NCBI GenBank assembly: GCA_023231005.1
Contig: JALNWG010000020.1
Location: forward strand, 1-60,839
Direction: 5' to 3'
Length of the DNA stretch: 60,839 bases
Source: Bacteroidales bacterium
GTDB taxonomy: Bacteria > Bacteroidota > Bacteroidia > Bacteroidales > FEN-979
A program made the translations under genes and the position numbers. This document shows, in pieces, positions 39,797 through 49,567 of this stretch. The notes under the pieces were generated by a model. The model was not told where the DNA came from, made no database searches, and saw only the letters and a list, made by a program, of their open reading frames with translations. Positions within the stretch are counted from its first letter, which is position 1, and every line of letters starts with the position of its first letter.

Positions 39797-41740
39797 ATGA
39801 AGATACTACTTGTCAGTCCGGGAACCGCCAGAGATATTGATGGCCGTATTACCCGCGAAATTCCTTATCTCTTTGCCAACACGTTATTTGCTCCCCACGC
39901 GGTAGCTGCTGTGGCAGCCCTTACTCCTGAAGAACATCAGGTGGAGATCCATGATGAATATTCACGGGGGCCAGCAGATCCTATCCTCCAAAAAAATACG
40001 TATGATATTATCGGAATATCCATCACCTCCAACCAACTTAAACGTTCTCTTTATCTGGCACAGTTTGCGAAAAAACACCAACCTGAGTCGTTGGTGGTAG
40101 TTGGGGGAATTGGTGTCGAAAACCTGGTTGCTAAAAACCCTGAAAATATCGATGTTGTTTTTCATGGTGAAGCCGAAGAAACCTGGCCCCGTTTTTTGGA
40201 AGATATAAAAACCGGAAAATACCTTCCGGTTTATAAAAATGTCGCCAAGCCCGATATGACTAAAACTCCGGCCCCTCGATGGGAACTCTTACGCGATGAC
40301 TTGCCCGGGTATACGGCAGCACTGGTTCAAACTACCCGGGGATGCCCATTCGATTGCAGTTTCTGCGATGTTATCTATACATACGGACGAAAACCGCGGA
40401 GTAAAACCATCCCGCAGGTTCTGGAAGAGGTAAAGAGATTAAGTACATTAAAAACAAAAATGATCTTCATTGCCGATGACAATTTTGCCGGTGATAAAAA
40501 ATATACAAAAGCACTCCTGAAAGAACTGATCCCACTGAACAACTCTTTTCGAACACCCATCGAATTCCTGACCCAGATTGATATCACAATTGCTACCGAT
40601 GAAGAACTGCTGACTTTGCTGGCCGATTGTAATTTCCAGGCTGTCATGATCGGGATTGAATCGGTAAGCGAAGCATCCCTGAAAGATCTGAACAAGCAAC
40701 AAAACCTTCGGGTCTCAATCAGCGAAGCCGTTAAAAAAATTCAATCGTATGGCATTATCGTACTCGCTCACATGATTATTGGAGCCGATTCCGACGACCA
40801 GGAGGTGTTTTCACGTACTGCCGGTTTTATTGCTGAAGCCAATATCGTCCACCACTTGTGCCATCCCCTGGCCGCTCCTTATGGAACCAAAATGTGGTAC
40901 GATATGAAGCGGAAAGGGAGAATCATTTTTACTGACATGGAAGAGATCAGCGATAAGCTTGACATTGTGACCAATATCATTCCGAAACAATTGTCCCGGG
41001 TTGAGCTTTTTGAAGGATTGGCCGACTATTGGGAAGACATCTACCTCCCGGAAAAATTCAAACAACGGGCTTTGGCTTTTATCCGCGACATCACTTATAA
41101 ACCCAAAATCAAAGATCCCGGATTGCACGATTTGTGGAGACTTAGGAAGATGTTATTCCGGGTGATCACCTTTTACCTTTTTGATATTGGAAAAGAACAC
41201 CGGAAAGCATTTTTTACCATCATCAGTAAAGCAGCAAGAAAAGGAATGTATTTGCTACCTAAGATCATTTATATCTATACCTGTTACCTGGTCGATTATC
41301 AACGTTCACTTCATGATGCCAAATTAGCCCGGGAATATGCTCAATGGGAGCGTGAAAATCCGGAGAAAATCCGAATCGACGACACCCCGATCCCAGTGGC
41401 TGAAAAAATCCGGGAGGAAGCTGCTTCGATCTTTAATACGGCCTGGTATCATATTCGTCCCCGTACCAACAATAAGGAACACCTTCTCAATACTGTCATT
41501 TCTGCCATGGTTGATTATAACGACCGGGTCGGGACTTCATTTGAGACTTACGATCATTTTCAGGAAGAACTGGTGAAAAATTTATGCGAACGGGCACTCA
41601 ACCAAATTCCGGAAACAGGAATTGCCTGTCTGGGAACCCTTCCCTCCGATCCACCAGCCGGATTTACCCGTGAAATTCTCGATGCACTCGACAATGCTGT
41701 ACGGTACAGAAATATGAACATCTGTTCCGATCATTTATAA
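39797..41740 (+). CDS. B12-binding radical SAM protein, function unknown
   Basis: A 647-residue protein. The N-terminal cobalamin-binding domain (residues about 1-140) includes MKILLVSPGT, DIIGISITSNQ and VVGGIGVE. The radical SAM core has the cluster motif RGCPFDCSFCD (Cys183, Cys187, Cys190) and downstream GIESV and MIIGADSDDQE blocks. A C-terminal DUF4070-like region extends to about 500, followed by an unassigned 150 residues. Such proteins include methyltransferases and ring-forming enzymes on inactive carbons. The substrate cannot be told from the neighbours. It is transcribed away from nuoA. Its stop overlaps the stop of the convergent TPR gene by ten bases. Confidence 0.85.
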   Translation: MKILLVSPGTARDIDGRITREIPYLFANTLFAPHAVAAVAALTPEEHQVEIHDEYSRGPADPILQKNTYDIIGISITSNQLKRSLYLAQFAKKHQPESLVVVGGIGVENLVAKNPENIDVVFHGEAEETWPRFLEDIKTGKYLPVYKNVAKPDMTKTPAPRWELLRDDLPGYTAALVQTTRGCPFDCSFCDVIYTYGRKPRSKTIPQVLEEVKRLSTLKTKMIFIADDNFAGDKKYTKALLKELIPLNNSFRTPIEFLTQIDITIATDEELLTLLADCNFQAVMIGIESVSEASLKDLNKQQNLRVSISEAVKKIQSYGIIVLAHMIIGADSDDQEVFSRTAGFIAEANIVHHLCHPLAAPYGTKMWYDMKRKGRIIFTDMEEISDKLDIVTNIIPKQLSRVELFEGLADYWEDIYLPEKFKQRALAFIRDITYKPKIKDPGLHDLWRLRKMLFRVITFYLFDIGKEHRKAFFTIISKAARKGMYLLPKIIYIYTCYLVDYQRSLHDAKLAREYAQWERENPEKIRIDDTPIPVAEKIREEAASIFNTAWYHIRPRTNNKEHLLNTVISAMVDYNDRVGTSFETYDHFQEELVKNLCERALNQIPETGIACLGTLPSDPPAGFTREILDALDNAVRYRNMNICSDHL

Positions 41741-43701
41741 CAGTACCGCTTCATCACTTTATAGGCTTCCGAAATACCCAATTCGCCGGCACGACTCAGG
41801 TCTTCACATCCTTTTCGGTTTTCATTCAAAAGAAGATAGATCAAACCACGGTTGTAATAAGCTTCTGCAAAATTTGGCCGGAATTGAATAGCTTTCGTGA
41901 AATCTTCCACTGCAGCCAGATAATTTCCCATGGTACTGTTGACAAACCCCCGGTTGTAATGTGCAAACGGGAATTCCGGATCTCGTTTTAAAGCTGCATC
42001 ATAATCAGCGATCACCGCATCGTAGGTGTGTTCCATCTGCCCGCTATGCACGGGAGTGTTTGCTTTAGGAGTACCCCATCCTATGGTAATTTCATTTTTT
42101 TGCTCCTCCTGCGAAATAATCACCTGGATCAATTCATAGCGAATATTGGCACGACCGAAATAGAACAACACGAAATTACTATCGTTTTGAATAGCCGATT
42201 GAAAATCCGCTAATGAGTTGTTGAAGTTTCGCAAAGCGCCATTTGAAACCGCTCGGTGATAATAGTTTTCCGCATTCGAAGGCACCGAATCAATCAGCCG
42301 GGTCAAGCCGATCACTTCCTGCCGGCATAGGGAATCATTGATTATTTCAGGATGATTGGTCAGTGTGACGATATGAGAATGATAAAAGGGTTTCTGATAG
42401 GCATCATAGAGCCGCAATTTGTCGAAATCAGACCGGCCCTGAAAGAGATGAAACAGGGGAATCAACTGAACATCTACCCGCTGATTCTGAAGCTTTCCGG
42501 TTTGCGTATTCATCTCTTCAAAATCACCGCTCAGTTTAGTCAACCCTTGCAAATAATCTTTATTTCCCAACGCCAGGCTATCGGGATGAACACGGTTTCT
42601 TTCACCCAGTCGCAACGCCATCGTATAGTCTTCTTTTGCTCCCTGCCTGTCTTTGAGCCGGATCTTGATCTCATATCTTTCATAATAGGCATCGGCAAAA
42701 TCGGGTAAAAGTCCAATGGTTTTATCCAGATCTTCCAAAGCCCCCTGGTAATCATGAAGGTCGGCCTTGAGCTTACTCCGATAATAATAGCTGATGATAT
42801 TGCGGGGTTCCAGTTTGCTAACGAGTGTAAAATCACGAATCGCACCTTTTTTATCATCCAGGTTAATCAATACAATAGCCCGGTTGTAATATGCATAAGC
42901 GTTATAGGGCGACAGCCGGATCACTTTGTCGAGGTGGGTGAGGGCACAATGAAAATCCGATTTTTTTGTACAGGCCAGGGCCAGGTTGAAAATAGCAAAT
43001 GTATTGTTTGAGTCAATCGCAACAGCCCGGTTGAAATCAAGGAGTGCTGAATCAACCTCATTCATGTCGAGCCATACGAGCCCTCGTTGAGATAAGCAGG
43101 CCGCGCTCGCAGGATTTATCTTCAAAGCTTTGTTGAGATCATCAATGGCTCCGGAATATCTTTTAATGTTTTGCTCGGCAGAAGCCCGGATGATATACAC
43201 GATTTCTCCGGGAAATTTTAATTGAATTGCCTTATTACAATCAATGATGGAAGAGTAATATTTTTTCAGAAACAAGTTGGTACGGGCACGGTTCAGATAT
43301 ATTTCAGGATTGGCAGTGTCCATTTCCAGTGCCCGGGAAAAGTCTTCCATCGCGCCCGTAAAATTCGACAACTGGCTTCGGGCAATGGCACGGCTGGTAA
43401 AGACATCGGCAAGATAGGGGGATAAATCGATGGAGCGGGTGAAGTCCTGCTCTGCTCCGAGATAATCCTCCAGAGAAGATTTGGTATATCCGCGCAAATA
43501 GTATAATTCTGCCTGGGTCGGATCTTTCTGAATGGCAAGGTTCAGATTTTCCAGAGCTTCGATGAATTCCCCTTTTCTGAGGTGGGTGATGGCCGATTGT
43601 TTAAAATTAAGATCCGGCTGAGCCGACAAAGGTTGTAGGGAACAAACCACTGTCCAGGAATACACCACCAATCTAAGGTAAAAAGAACGTGCTTGGACCA
43701 T
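41731..43701 (-). CDS. Exported tetratricopeptide-repeat protein
   Basis: About 656 residues. I chose the ATG at 43701, which gives a signal peptide (SFYLRLVVYSWTVVCSLQPLSAQ) 13 bases after the upstream gene's stop; an upstream in-frame ATG at 43770 would overlap that gene. TPRs occupy most of the chain (AELYYLRGYTKSSLEDYLGAEQDFTRSI, AYYNRAIVLINLDDKKGAIRDF and a C-terminal run AEAYYNRGLIYLLLNENRKGCED). The middle (about residues 360-470) lacks clear repeats. A periplasmic or surface scaffold role with the preceding outer-membrane SPOR protein is plausible. The stop overlaps that of the convergent radical SAM gene. Confidence 0.85.
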   Translation of the reverse strand: MVQARSFYLRLVVYSWTVVCSLQPLSAQPDLNFKQSAITHLRKGEFIEALENLNLAIQKDPTQAELYYLRGYTKSSLEDYLGAEQDFTRSIDLSPYLADVFTSRAIARSQLSNFTGAMEDFSRALEMDTANPEIYLNRARTNLFLKKYYSSIIDCNKAIQLKFPGEIVYIIRASAEQNIKRYSGAIDDLNKALKINPASAACLSQRGLVWLDMNEVDSALLDFNRAVAIDSNNTFAIFNLALACTKKSDFHCALTHLDKVIRLSPYNAYAYYNRAIVLINLDDKKGAIRDFTLVSKLEPRNIISYYYRSKLKADLHDYQGALEDLDKTIGLLPDFADAYYERYEIKIRLKDRQGAKEDYTMALRLGERNRVHPDSLALGNKDYLQGLTKLSGDFEEMNTQTGKLQNQRVDVQLIPLFHLFQGRSDFDKLRLYDAYQKPFYHSHIVTLTNHPEIINDSLCRQEVIGLTRLIDSVPSNAENYYHRAVSNGALRNFNNSLADFQSAIQNDSNFVLFYFGRANIRYELIQVIISQEEQKNEITIGWGTPKANTPVHSGQMEHTYDAVIADYDAALKRDPEFPFAHYNRGFVNSTMGNYLAAVEDFTKAIQFRPNFAEAYYNRGLIYLLLNENRKGCEDLSRAGELGISEAYKVMKRYCYK

Positions 43702-43714
43702 GGTGATTTTCGTT

Positions 43715-44911
43715 TCAGGGGCGGGTTGGGATACGTTTTCCGTCTTTATAACGGGCAACAAAGGCATCATGGATACCCTTCTGTGATTTCACCTGGCGTT
43801 GGAGTGACTGGGCAGCCTTCAGCGATTTAAATGAACCCAGCGTATAGCGGTACCATCCTTCGGAAAATTCTTTATAAACCGTTTGTTTGAGTTTGAATTT
43901 TTTTCGAATATCGGTGGCGGAAAAAGTGTTACTCCTGAATGCAAATATTTGTACCCGATAGCTTATCCCCGGTTGTACAGGTCCATCCATCCATGCTGAA
44001 TCCACCGTGGCTTCCGGGAAATCCGACGAGTCGGGGGGCGGCAATGGAACTTCCTTCGCGGTAACAGAATCCCGCTGGGGAAAATGAAGCCTGGGAGTAG
44101 GGCCATTTTCAGGTTTCTGGATCGGTTTTGGTGCCGGAGGCTGAAATTGTGATGGAATAGGGCCTGAGGTACGGCCTACATTGGCTGCCGATAAATTACC
44201 CAGGTTGGGCTTGTTGAAATTGTAGGTCAGCGTAAGGGCAAGCAAAGAATACATATCATATTTGAATCCACCTTCAGTAGCATCAAGCTTGTCGGAATTG
44301 ACTCCACGCACTGTCCATTCAATGCCCAGATTCACTTTATCTCCTATATTTACATAAGCTCCCAATCCGGCAGGTATCACAACTTCGGTGGTCCAGTTTC
44401 CCTCACTTCCACTCCCGCCGATTTGTTTATTAGTCAGGAGATCTTTCTTTTTGGTGATCCAATTGGAGAAACCAACTCCCAGTGTCCCATAAATAAAAAA
44501 TTTACGTTGTGATTTATATCGGAAAAAAAGATTGCTGAAATTGATCGTTGTATTCAGGTTATATTCGAGTATATTTCCTTCAAAATATTGATTGCAGGAG
44601 CCACCGCTTTTATATTGTCGTTTGGTCCCTGAAATTTCACCATACAGAACCTGGCCACGAAGCGCAAAAACATGACTCAATTGCCGTGTCAGGTTAAAGG
44701 TCCCGGCATAGCGCCATTCATTCATGTTTTCGCTGGCTGGCCAGAATTTATTGACCTTCAGATCGCCAAAAAAGATATTCGGTCCGCCACCAATGCCAAC
44801 CGACCAATTGCTAAAAAAACGTCTGCCTAACACACCCTGGGTTTGTGCGACAGCAGGAGGGGAAAATAAAATGGGAAAGAGGGGAAAAAATAGGAATAAA
44901 AGTTTTCTCAT
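43715..44911 (-). CDS. Outer-membrane beta-barrel protein with C-terminal SPOR domain
   Basis: About 398 residues. It has a signal peptide (MRKLLFLFFPLFPILFSPPAVAQ) and a porin-like barrel over about 25-245 (NWSVGIGGGPNIFFGDLKV, FFIYGTLGVGFSNW, PAGLGAYVNIGDKVNLGIEW, LLALTLTYNF). A proline-rich linker (about 250-300) leads to a SPOR domain (YRVQIFAFRSNTFSATDIRKKF, GWYRYTLGSFKSLKAAQ). SPOR domains bind denuded peptidoglycan, so the protein may tether the outer membrane to the wall or act at septa. The ATG at 44911 is used; another at 44938 is unlikely. The gene precedes the TPR gene by 13 bases. Confidence 0.82.
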   Translation of the reverse strand: MRKLLFLFFPLFPILFSPPAVAQTQGVLGRRFFSNWSVGIGGGPNIFFGDLKVNKFWPASENMNEWRYAGTFNLTRQLSHVFALRGQVLYGEISGTKRQYKSGGSCNQYFEGNILEYNLNTTINFSNLFFRYKSQRKFFIYGTLGVGFSNWITKKKDLLTNKQIGGSGSEGNWTTEVVIPAGLGAYVNIGDKVNLGIEWTVRGVNSDKLDATEGGFKYDMYSLLALTLTYNFNKPNLGNLSAANVGRTSGPIPSQFQPPAPKPIQKPENGPTPRLHFPQRDSVTAKEVPLPPPDSSDFPEATVDSAWMDGPVQPGISYRVQIFAFRSNTFSATDIRKKFKLKQTVYKEFSEGWYRYTLGSFKSLKAAQSLQRQVKSQKGIHDAFVARYKDGKRIPTRP

Positions 44912-44935
44912 GTAGAATTCGCTTATAGCCGTAAG

Positions 44936-44969
44936 CAAATATAAAGCAACGTCAAGTTCATTTTACAAA
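44936..44969 (-). promoter_or_regulatory. Candidate promoter of the SPOR-OMP / TPR pair
   Basis: TATATTTG on the minus strand (44943-44936) fits the -7 consensus. TTTG at 44969-44966 lies 22 bases upstream, which is slightly long. The leader would be about 18 bases. Confidence 0.4.
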
Positions 44970-45073
44970 CGAGACAGTAAGTTTATAAACAAGTCATTGT
45001 TATTATAACCCATTAGAATAAAACGGCAGGATCGCATTTTTTATTATCCGGACAGGAGCGTATCCCCGATTGA

Positions 45074-46330
45074 TTATATGGAGAAATAGAAAACAGCACC
45101 ATTCCCAGGTCGCGATTCCGCCCAGATACGCCCACCATGTCGTTCGATGATCCGACGCACAGTAGCCAGCCCTACTCCGGTTCCCTGGAATTCCTGGTTT
45201 GAATGAAAGCGCTGAAATGGATTAAAAAGTTTATCCGCCTTAGACATATCAAATCCGGCACCATTATCCCGGACATAAAAAAACTTCTTGCTGGCTGTTT
45301 CCATTTGTCCAAACGAAATCTCGGGAGATGCTGTTTTACTGGTGTATTTCCAGGCATTCCCCAATAAATTATCGAGAACAACGTGCATCAATGCAGCGTC
45401 GGCATCAATTTCCAATCCTTCCTGAATAAAAAGGTTGATTTTCCGGTCAGGTTCCCGCTGTTTAATATCATGAATAACCTTGTTCGCCAAGGCACTGAGA
45501 TTGATATGCTCTGTTTTTATTTCAGATCTGGCTGACCTGGAAAATTGAAGCAGGTCGTCGATGAGATGAGCCATCGAAAAAGTGGCTTGTAAAATCCGGT
45601 CAAGAAACTCCCGGGCTTCTTCATCCAGAGAATTAGAATATTCCGATTGAAGAATTTGTGTATAACCACTGATCACATTCAATGGCGATCGAAGATCATG
45701 CGATACGGTGTATGAAAAAGATTCCAGTTCTTGGTTCGCTGAAATAAGATTTTCGTTGGAAGCCTGGAGTTCCGCCTGGGTTGAAATCAACTGGTCGTTT
45801 CTTTGGATGGCCGCTTCATAAACCGAAAGCAACAGGTCTAAAATTTGTTTTTTCTCCGAGTTGATGGTATACTTGTTTCCGCGAAACATGATTTCGATCA
45901 CAATTTCCGGAACATTATTGGCTCTTTTGATGTCACTGTTTGCCAAAAGATAATGGATTCGCGATAATAGGTATTCCTCCTCATAAGGCTTTGTGATAAA
46001 ATTATCAGCGCCGGCCTGAAGTCCCTTTATGATGTCAAGTGGATCCCTCAGAGAGGTCAGTAAAATTACTGGGATATCTTTCAATAAAGGATCTGTTTTT
46101 ATTTTTGTACAAAACTCATAACCATCCATTCCAGGCATTACAATATCACTGATAATTAAAACCGGGTGCCGGTCAATAGCAGCGGCTAAGGCATCTTTGG
46201 CATTGGTAAAAAATAATGAATTGATTTCATTCTCATCAAAAAAATGCTGAAGCTTTTTGGCTTGTACCAGAGAGTCTTCAACGGCCATTATGTAACCTTT
46301 TCCTAAGGATATCCGATAAGATGTTGACAT
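45074..46330 (-). CDS. REC-histidine kinase hybrid, last gene of the Wsp-like operon
   Basis: A 418-residue protein with an N-terminal receiver (Asp62 in LIISDIVMPGMDG; Lys in FITKPYEEEY). A helical linker leads to HisKA with His211 in SYTVSHDLRSPLNVISGY and a HATPase with LDNLLGNAWKYTS, DNGAGFDMSKAD and GTGVGLATV. It has no DNA-binding, GGDEF or EAL output. It takes the operon position of the GGDEF regulator in Wsp systems and probably receives phosphate from the CheA-type kinase, then drives its own kinase output to an unknown partner. It lies two bases after cheB. Confidence 0.87.
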   Translation of the reverse strand: MSTSYRISLGKGYIMAVEDSLVQAKKLQHFFDENEINSLFFTNAKDALAAAIDRHPVLIISDIVMPGMDGYEFCTKIKTDPLLKDIPVILLTSLRDPLDIIKGLQAGADNFITKPYEEEYLLSRIHYLLANSDIKRANNVPEIVIEIMFRGNKYTINSEKKQILDLLLSVYEAAIQRNDQLISTQAELQASNENLISANQELESFSYTVSHDLRSPLNVISGYTQILQSEYSNSLDEEAREFLDRILQATFSMAHLIDDLLQFSRSARSEIKTEHINLSALANKVIHDIKQREPDRKINLFIQEGLEIDADAALMHVVLDNLLGNAWKYTSKTASPEISFGQMETASKKFFYVRDNGAGFDMSKADKLFNPFQRFHSNQEFQGTGVGLATVRRIIERHGGRIWAESRPGNGAVFYFSI

Positions 46331-46332
46331 GT

Positions 46333-47382
46333 TTATCTATTATTTTGAAATAATTTAACAATTTCTTTTACAATTCCCTCGGGGGGCAAAATGCAGGATG
46401 CACCTCCCATTTTGATTGCTTCACCCGGCATCCCATGCACAAGCGAACTGCCTTCATCCTGGGCAATGGTGTATGCCCCGCTTTCACGAAGCATTTTTAA
46501 TTCAGCCGCCCCATCAGTTCCCATTCCTGATAATAAAATTCCAATGGAGTTTTTCCCATAAACTGTGTTGACTGATCTGAAGAGATAGCTTACTGCAGGT
46601 CTGAGTCCTTTTTCCGGAAGAGATTGAGTAACAGCAATAACATTCGGTTTAAGTACTCCCAAATGATGATCTCCGGGAGGAAGATAAGCATGCCCGGGAA
46701 GCATCAACTCATTATGACGGGCAATATGAACTGGCAATTTTGATGTCAGGTCCAGCCAATTACAATACCCTTCGGCAAAGTTCACATCAATATGCTGAAC
46801 GATCAATACGGGAACCGGGATGGAAGCGGGAAGATTTTCAAGAATATATTGAATGGCCTGCGGCCCTCCGGCGGAAGCTCCGATTGCAATGATTTTAACA
46901 CAAGAAGAAAAGGCAGAAGAAGAATTTGCACCTGAGGTATTGGAAGTTTCCCGCGGTATCATTTTCACCTCTACCCCTGCCATCATTTTCAACGTATTTC
47001 TGTAATTTCTGGCTGTTTGATCAAAGAGAGTATGCCCCGGACCATAAGGCCTCGGAAGTATTGTCAGCGCTCCCGCTTCCAGGATACTAAATGACATGCT
47101 TACCTCCGACACATTATAAAAGCCACTTACGATCACAATCGGGACTGGGGTTAACTGCATAATCTTTCGGGTCGCCTCCACACCATCCATTACCGGCATA
47201 TAAATATCCATACTGACAACATCGGGTTTGTTCCGGGCAATGAATTCTACCGCTTTCTCCCCGTTGTTGACAATCCCGATCACCTCAAAAGCAGGATCCT
47301 CCGCAAGCAGGCTTTTGAGTAATCGTTGGTTAACCAGCGAATCCTCAACAATCAATACCCTGATTTTTTGTGTCTCAGGCAT
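46333..47382 (-). CDS. cheB: CheB-type protein-glutamate methylesterase (WspF-like)
   Basis: A 349-residue protein with a receiver (Asp59 in VSMDIYMPVMDG) and a C-terminal methylesterase domain. The catalytic residues are visible: Ser170 in GASAGGPQ, His197 in VQHID and Asp290 in LSGMGTDGA. It removes methyl groups from receptor glutamates, and phosphorylation by CheA would activate it. It lies eight bases after cheA. Confidence 0.93.
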   Translation of the reverse strand: MPETQKIRVLIVEDSLVNQRLLKSLLAEDPAFEVIGIVNNGEKAVEFIARNKPDVVSMDIYMPVMDGVEATRKIMQLTPVPIVIVSGFYNVSEVSMSFSILEAGALTILPRPYGPGHTLFDQTARNYRNTLKMMAGVEVKMIPRETSNTSGANSSSAFSSCVKIIAIGASAGGPQAIQYILENLPASIPVPVLIVQHIDVNFAEGYCNWLDLTSKLPVHIARHNELMLPGHAYLPPGDHHLGVLKPNVIAVTQSLPEKGLRPAVSYLFRSVNTVYGKNSIGILLSGMGTDGAAELKMLRESGAYTIAQDEGSSLVHGMPGEAIKMGGASCILPPEGIVKEIVKLFQNNR

Positions 47383-47390
47383 ATTATCTG

Positions 47391-49559
47391 TTATATCAAT
47401 CGGTGTATGGTTTCCAATAAATTACTTTGTTCAAAACTACCTTTCACAATATACGCATTGGCTCCTGATTCCATGCCACGCTGACGGTCTTCGGCTGTAT
47501 CAAGCGCTGTTACAAGAATAACAGGCGTTTCAGTCAGGGTCTTATCTTTTCTGATTTTAGCCGTTAGCTCGAACCCATTCATTCTGGGCATTTCTACATC
47601 AGAAACAACCAGATCGAAAACTTCATTTTTCAGCAACTGAAACGCATCCATTCCGTCAATAGCAGTCTTCACAAGATATCCGTCCGACTCAATGATATTT
47701 TTAAGCAGTAATCGCAAGGTGATCGAATCTTCGGCAACCAATATATATTTTTGATGGTGTTCTATTGCTTCTTCTTCACCTGATATTTCTTCTGCCGGCT
47801 GAACAATTGAAATACGGGTTGCTGATTCCATGAGTTCATCAATATTAAGAATCGGGATCACCTGGCCGTTGCCAAGCAGGGTGACTCCTGTGATATTTTT
47901 GACATGTACCAACTGTGGCCCCATGTCTTTTATCATTCCCTCCTGTTCCCCATGAACTTCATCGATAATAAATCCAATCCGTTTCTGCCCCATGGAAAGG
48001 ATCAAAACCTGTAATGGTATCTCTTCGTTTTTCTTTCCTTTCCGTGATGGAATTCCCAGCACATCGCCAAGTTTTACCAGTGCAACACTTTCATTGTTTA
48101 ACAGAAGTATTTGTTTTGATTCTACCGTCTGGATTTCATTTTTACTGATCCTGATCGCCCGCTCAACCCCGGTTGTCGGAATAATAAAAAAGGACTCATT
48201 CACCTTGACCAGAATTCCTCTGAAATTTGAGATTGTAACCGGAAGTGTGATTAAAAAGGTAGTACCTTGTCCGGGGACAGAGACGATGGCAATATTTCCC
48301 CCCAATTTCGCTACTTTTTCACCCACGATGGCCATTCCAAGCCCACGGCCTGAAATATCAGTAATAAACGGACTCGTTGAAATTCCCGATCGGAAGATTA
48401 ATCCGTTTACCTCCCTGTCGGTCATTTTTTCTGCTGCCTCTTTGCGTAAAATTCCCATTTTGATGGCAGATTGGACCACTTTTTCCCGGTCAATCCCGGC
48501 ACCGTCATCATGAATGGATAAAACAACATGATTCCCCGATTCCTGCCTGATCTTTATCTCAAGAATCCCAGCAGAAGATTTTCCTGCTTTTTTCCTTACT
48601 TGCTGTGTTTCAATACCATGGTCGATACAATTCCGGATAAGATGGATCATTGGATCTTTGAGTTCCTCTAAAATCCGACGGTCAATTTCAATCTCGCCTC
48701 CCTGAATGATCAGATTAATCTCTTTATTATATTCCTTGCCAAGATCGCGGACAATTTTGGGGACAATCTCCAGGAGTGTTGAGAACGGATATAGTAACGT
48801 GGTTTTTATATCCAGCAACAGATCATCAATCATGCGTGACACGGACCGGTGAAATTGATCCATTTCCCGTAAGATTGCAGAAATCTTCTGATTTTGTTGC
48901 TTCTGAATCTCCCGGATGTAATATCCAAGTGTTGCTTTTACTGAAATAAACTCTTCCGCTTCACGTAACAAGGTCCCCAGTTTTGCAGTAGTTATCCTTA
49001 CGGTATCTTTTGAGGCGTATTGAATTTCTTTCGGCTCAGAAATAGGGAGTGTAACCGGGACCTGTTCAGAAACAATTTCCGGCATTTTTTGTTCCCTGTT
49101 GGGAGGGGGTGGGGGTGTTGGAAAGTCCATGGGTTGTGGTGACATTTTCCCCATTATAATCATTTCCAACCGCTTCATCATTTGCGATAACATGTTGGCG
49201 GTGATGCTTTTCTCCTTATTTTCAACTTCCCGGAGCATTACGTCCAACATATCTGTTGCCTGATACAGGATATCGAAATGGGCTGAAGAAAGGGGGAGCA
49301 CTCCATCTTTCACTTTATGAAAAACGCTCTCCATGGTTTGGCATAATCTTTCAATTTCCAACTGGTTGACTGCCCTGGCTGCTCCCTTCAAGCTATGTAT
49401 TTCCCTGAAAGTAGTTTCAATCAATGGCTGAGCAACCGGAAGAAGAGGATTCTTCTCCAACGCTATCAAACCATTGATGATGGCCTGATGATGCTCGGAT
49501 GCCTCAATTTTAAAGTCGTTGAGTAATTCGAGAAGAAACGCTTCTTGTTTTTTATCCAT
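47391..49559 (-). CDS. cheA: Hybrid CheA histidine kinase with C-terminal receiver (WspE/FrzE-like)
   Basis: A 722-residue kinase. An N-terminal Hpt domain carries the phosphorylated His55 (REIHSLKGAARA), followed by a linker and no recognisable P2 domain. The dimerisation/HATPase region has LIRNCIDHGIET, DDGAGID and RGLGMAIV. A CheW-like domain extends from about residue 440, and a receiver at the C-terminus has Asp654 in VVSDVEMPRMNG. This is the CheA-REC layout found in WspE and FrzE, in which the fused receiver acts as a phosphate sink or relay. Central kinase of the operon. Confidence 0.92.
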   Translation of the reverse strand: MDKKQEAFLLELLNDFKIEASEHHQAIINGLIALEKNPLLPVAQPLIETTFREIHSLKGAARAVNQLEIERLCQTMESVFHKVKDGVLPLSSAHFDILYQATDMLDVMLREVENKEKSITANMLSQMMKRLEMIIMGKMSPQPMDFPTPPPPPNREQKMPEIVSEQVPVTLPISEPKEIQYASKDTVRITTAKLGTLLREAEEFISVKATLGYYIREIQKQQNQKISAILREMDQFHRSVSRMIDDLLLDIKTTLLYPFSTLLEIVPKIVRDLGKEYNKEINLIIQGGEIEIDRRILEELKDPMIHLIRNCIDHGIETQQVRKKAGKSSAGILEIKIRQESGNHVVLSIHDDGAGIDREKVVQSAIKMGILRKEAAEKMTDREVNGLIFRSGISTSPFITDISGRGLGMAIVGEKVAKLGGNIAIVSVPGQGTTFLITLPVTISNFRGILVKVNESFFIIPTTGVERAIRISKNEIQTVESKQILLLNNESVALVKLGDVLGIPSRKGKKNEEIPLQVLILSMGQKRIGFIIDEVHGEQEGMIKDMGPQLVHVKNITGVTLLGNGQVIPILNIDELMESATRISIVQPAEEISGEEEAIEHHQKYILVAEDSITLRLLLKNIIESDGYLVKTAIDGMDAFQLLKNEVFDLVVSDVEMPRMNGFELTAKIRKDKTLTETPVILVTALDTAEDRQRGMESGANAYIVKGSFEQSNLLETIHRLI

Positions 49560-49567
49560 ATCTGTCT

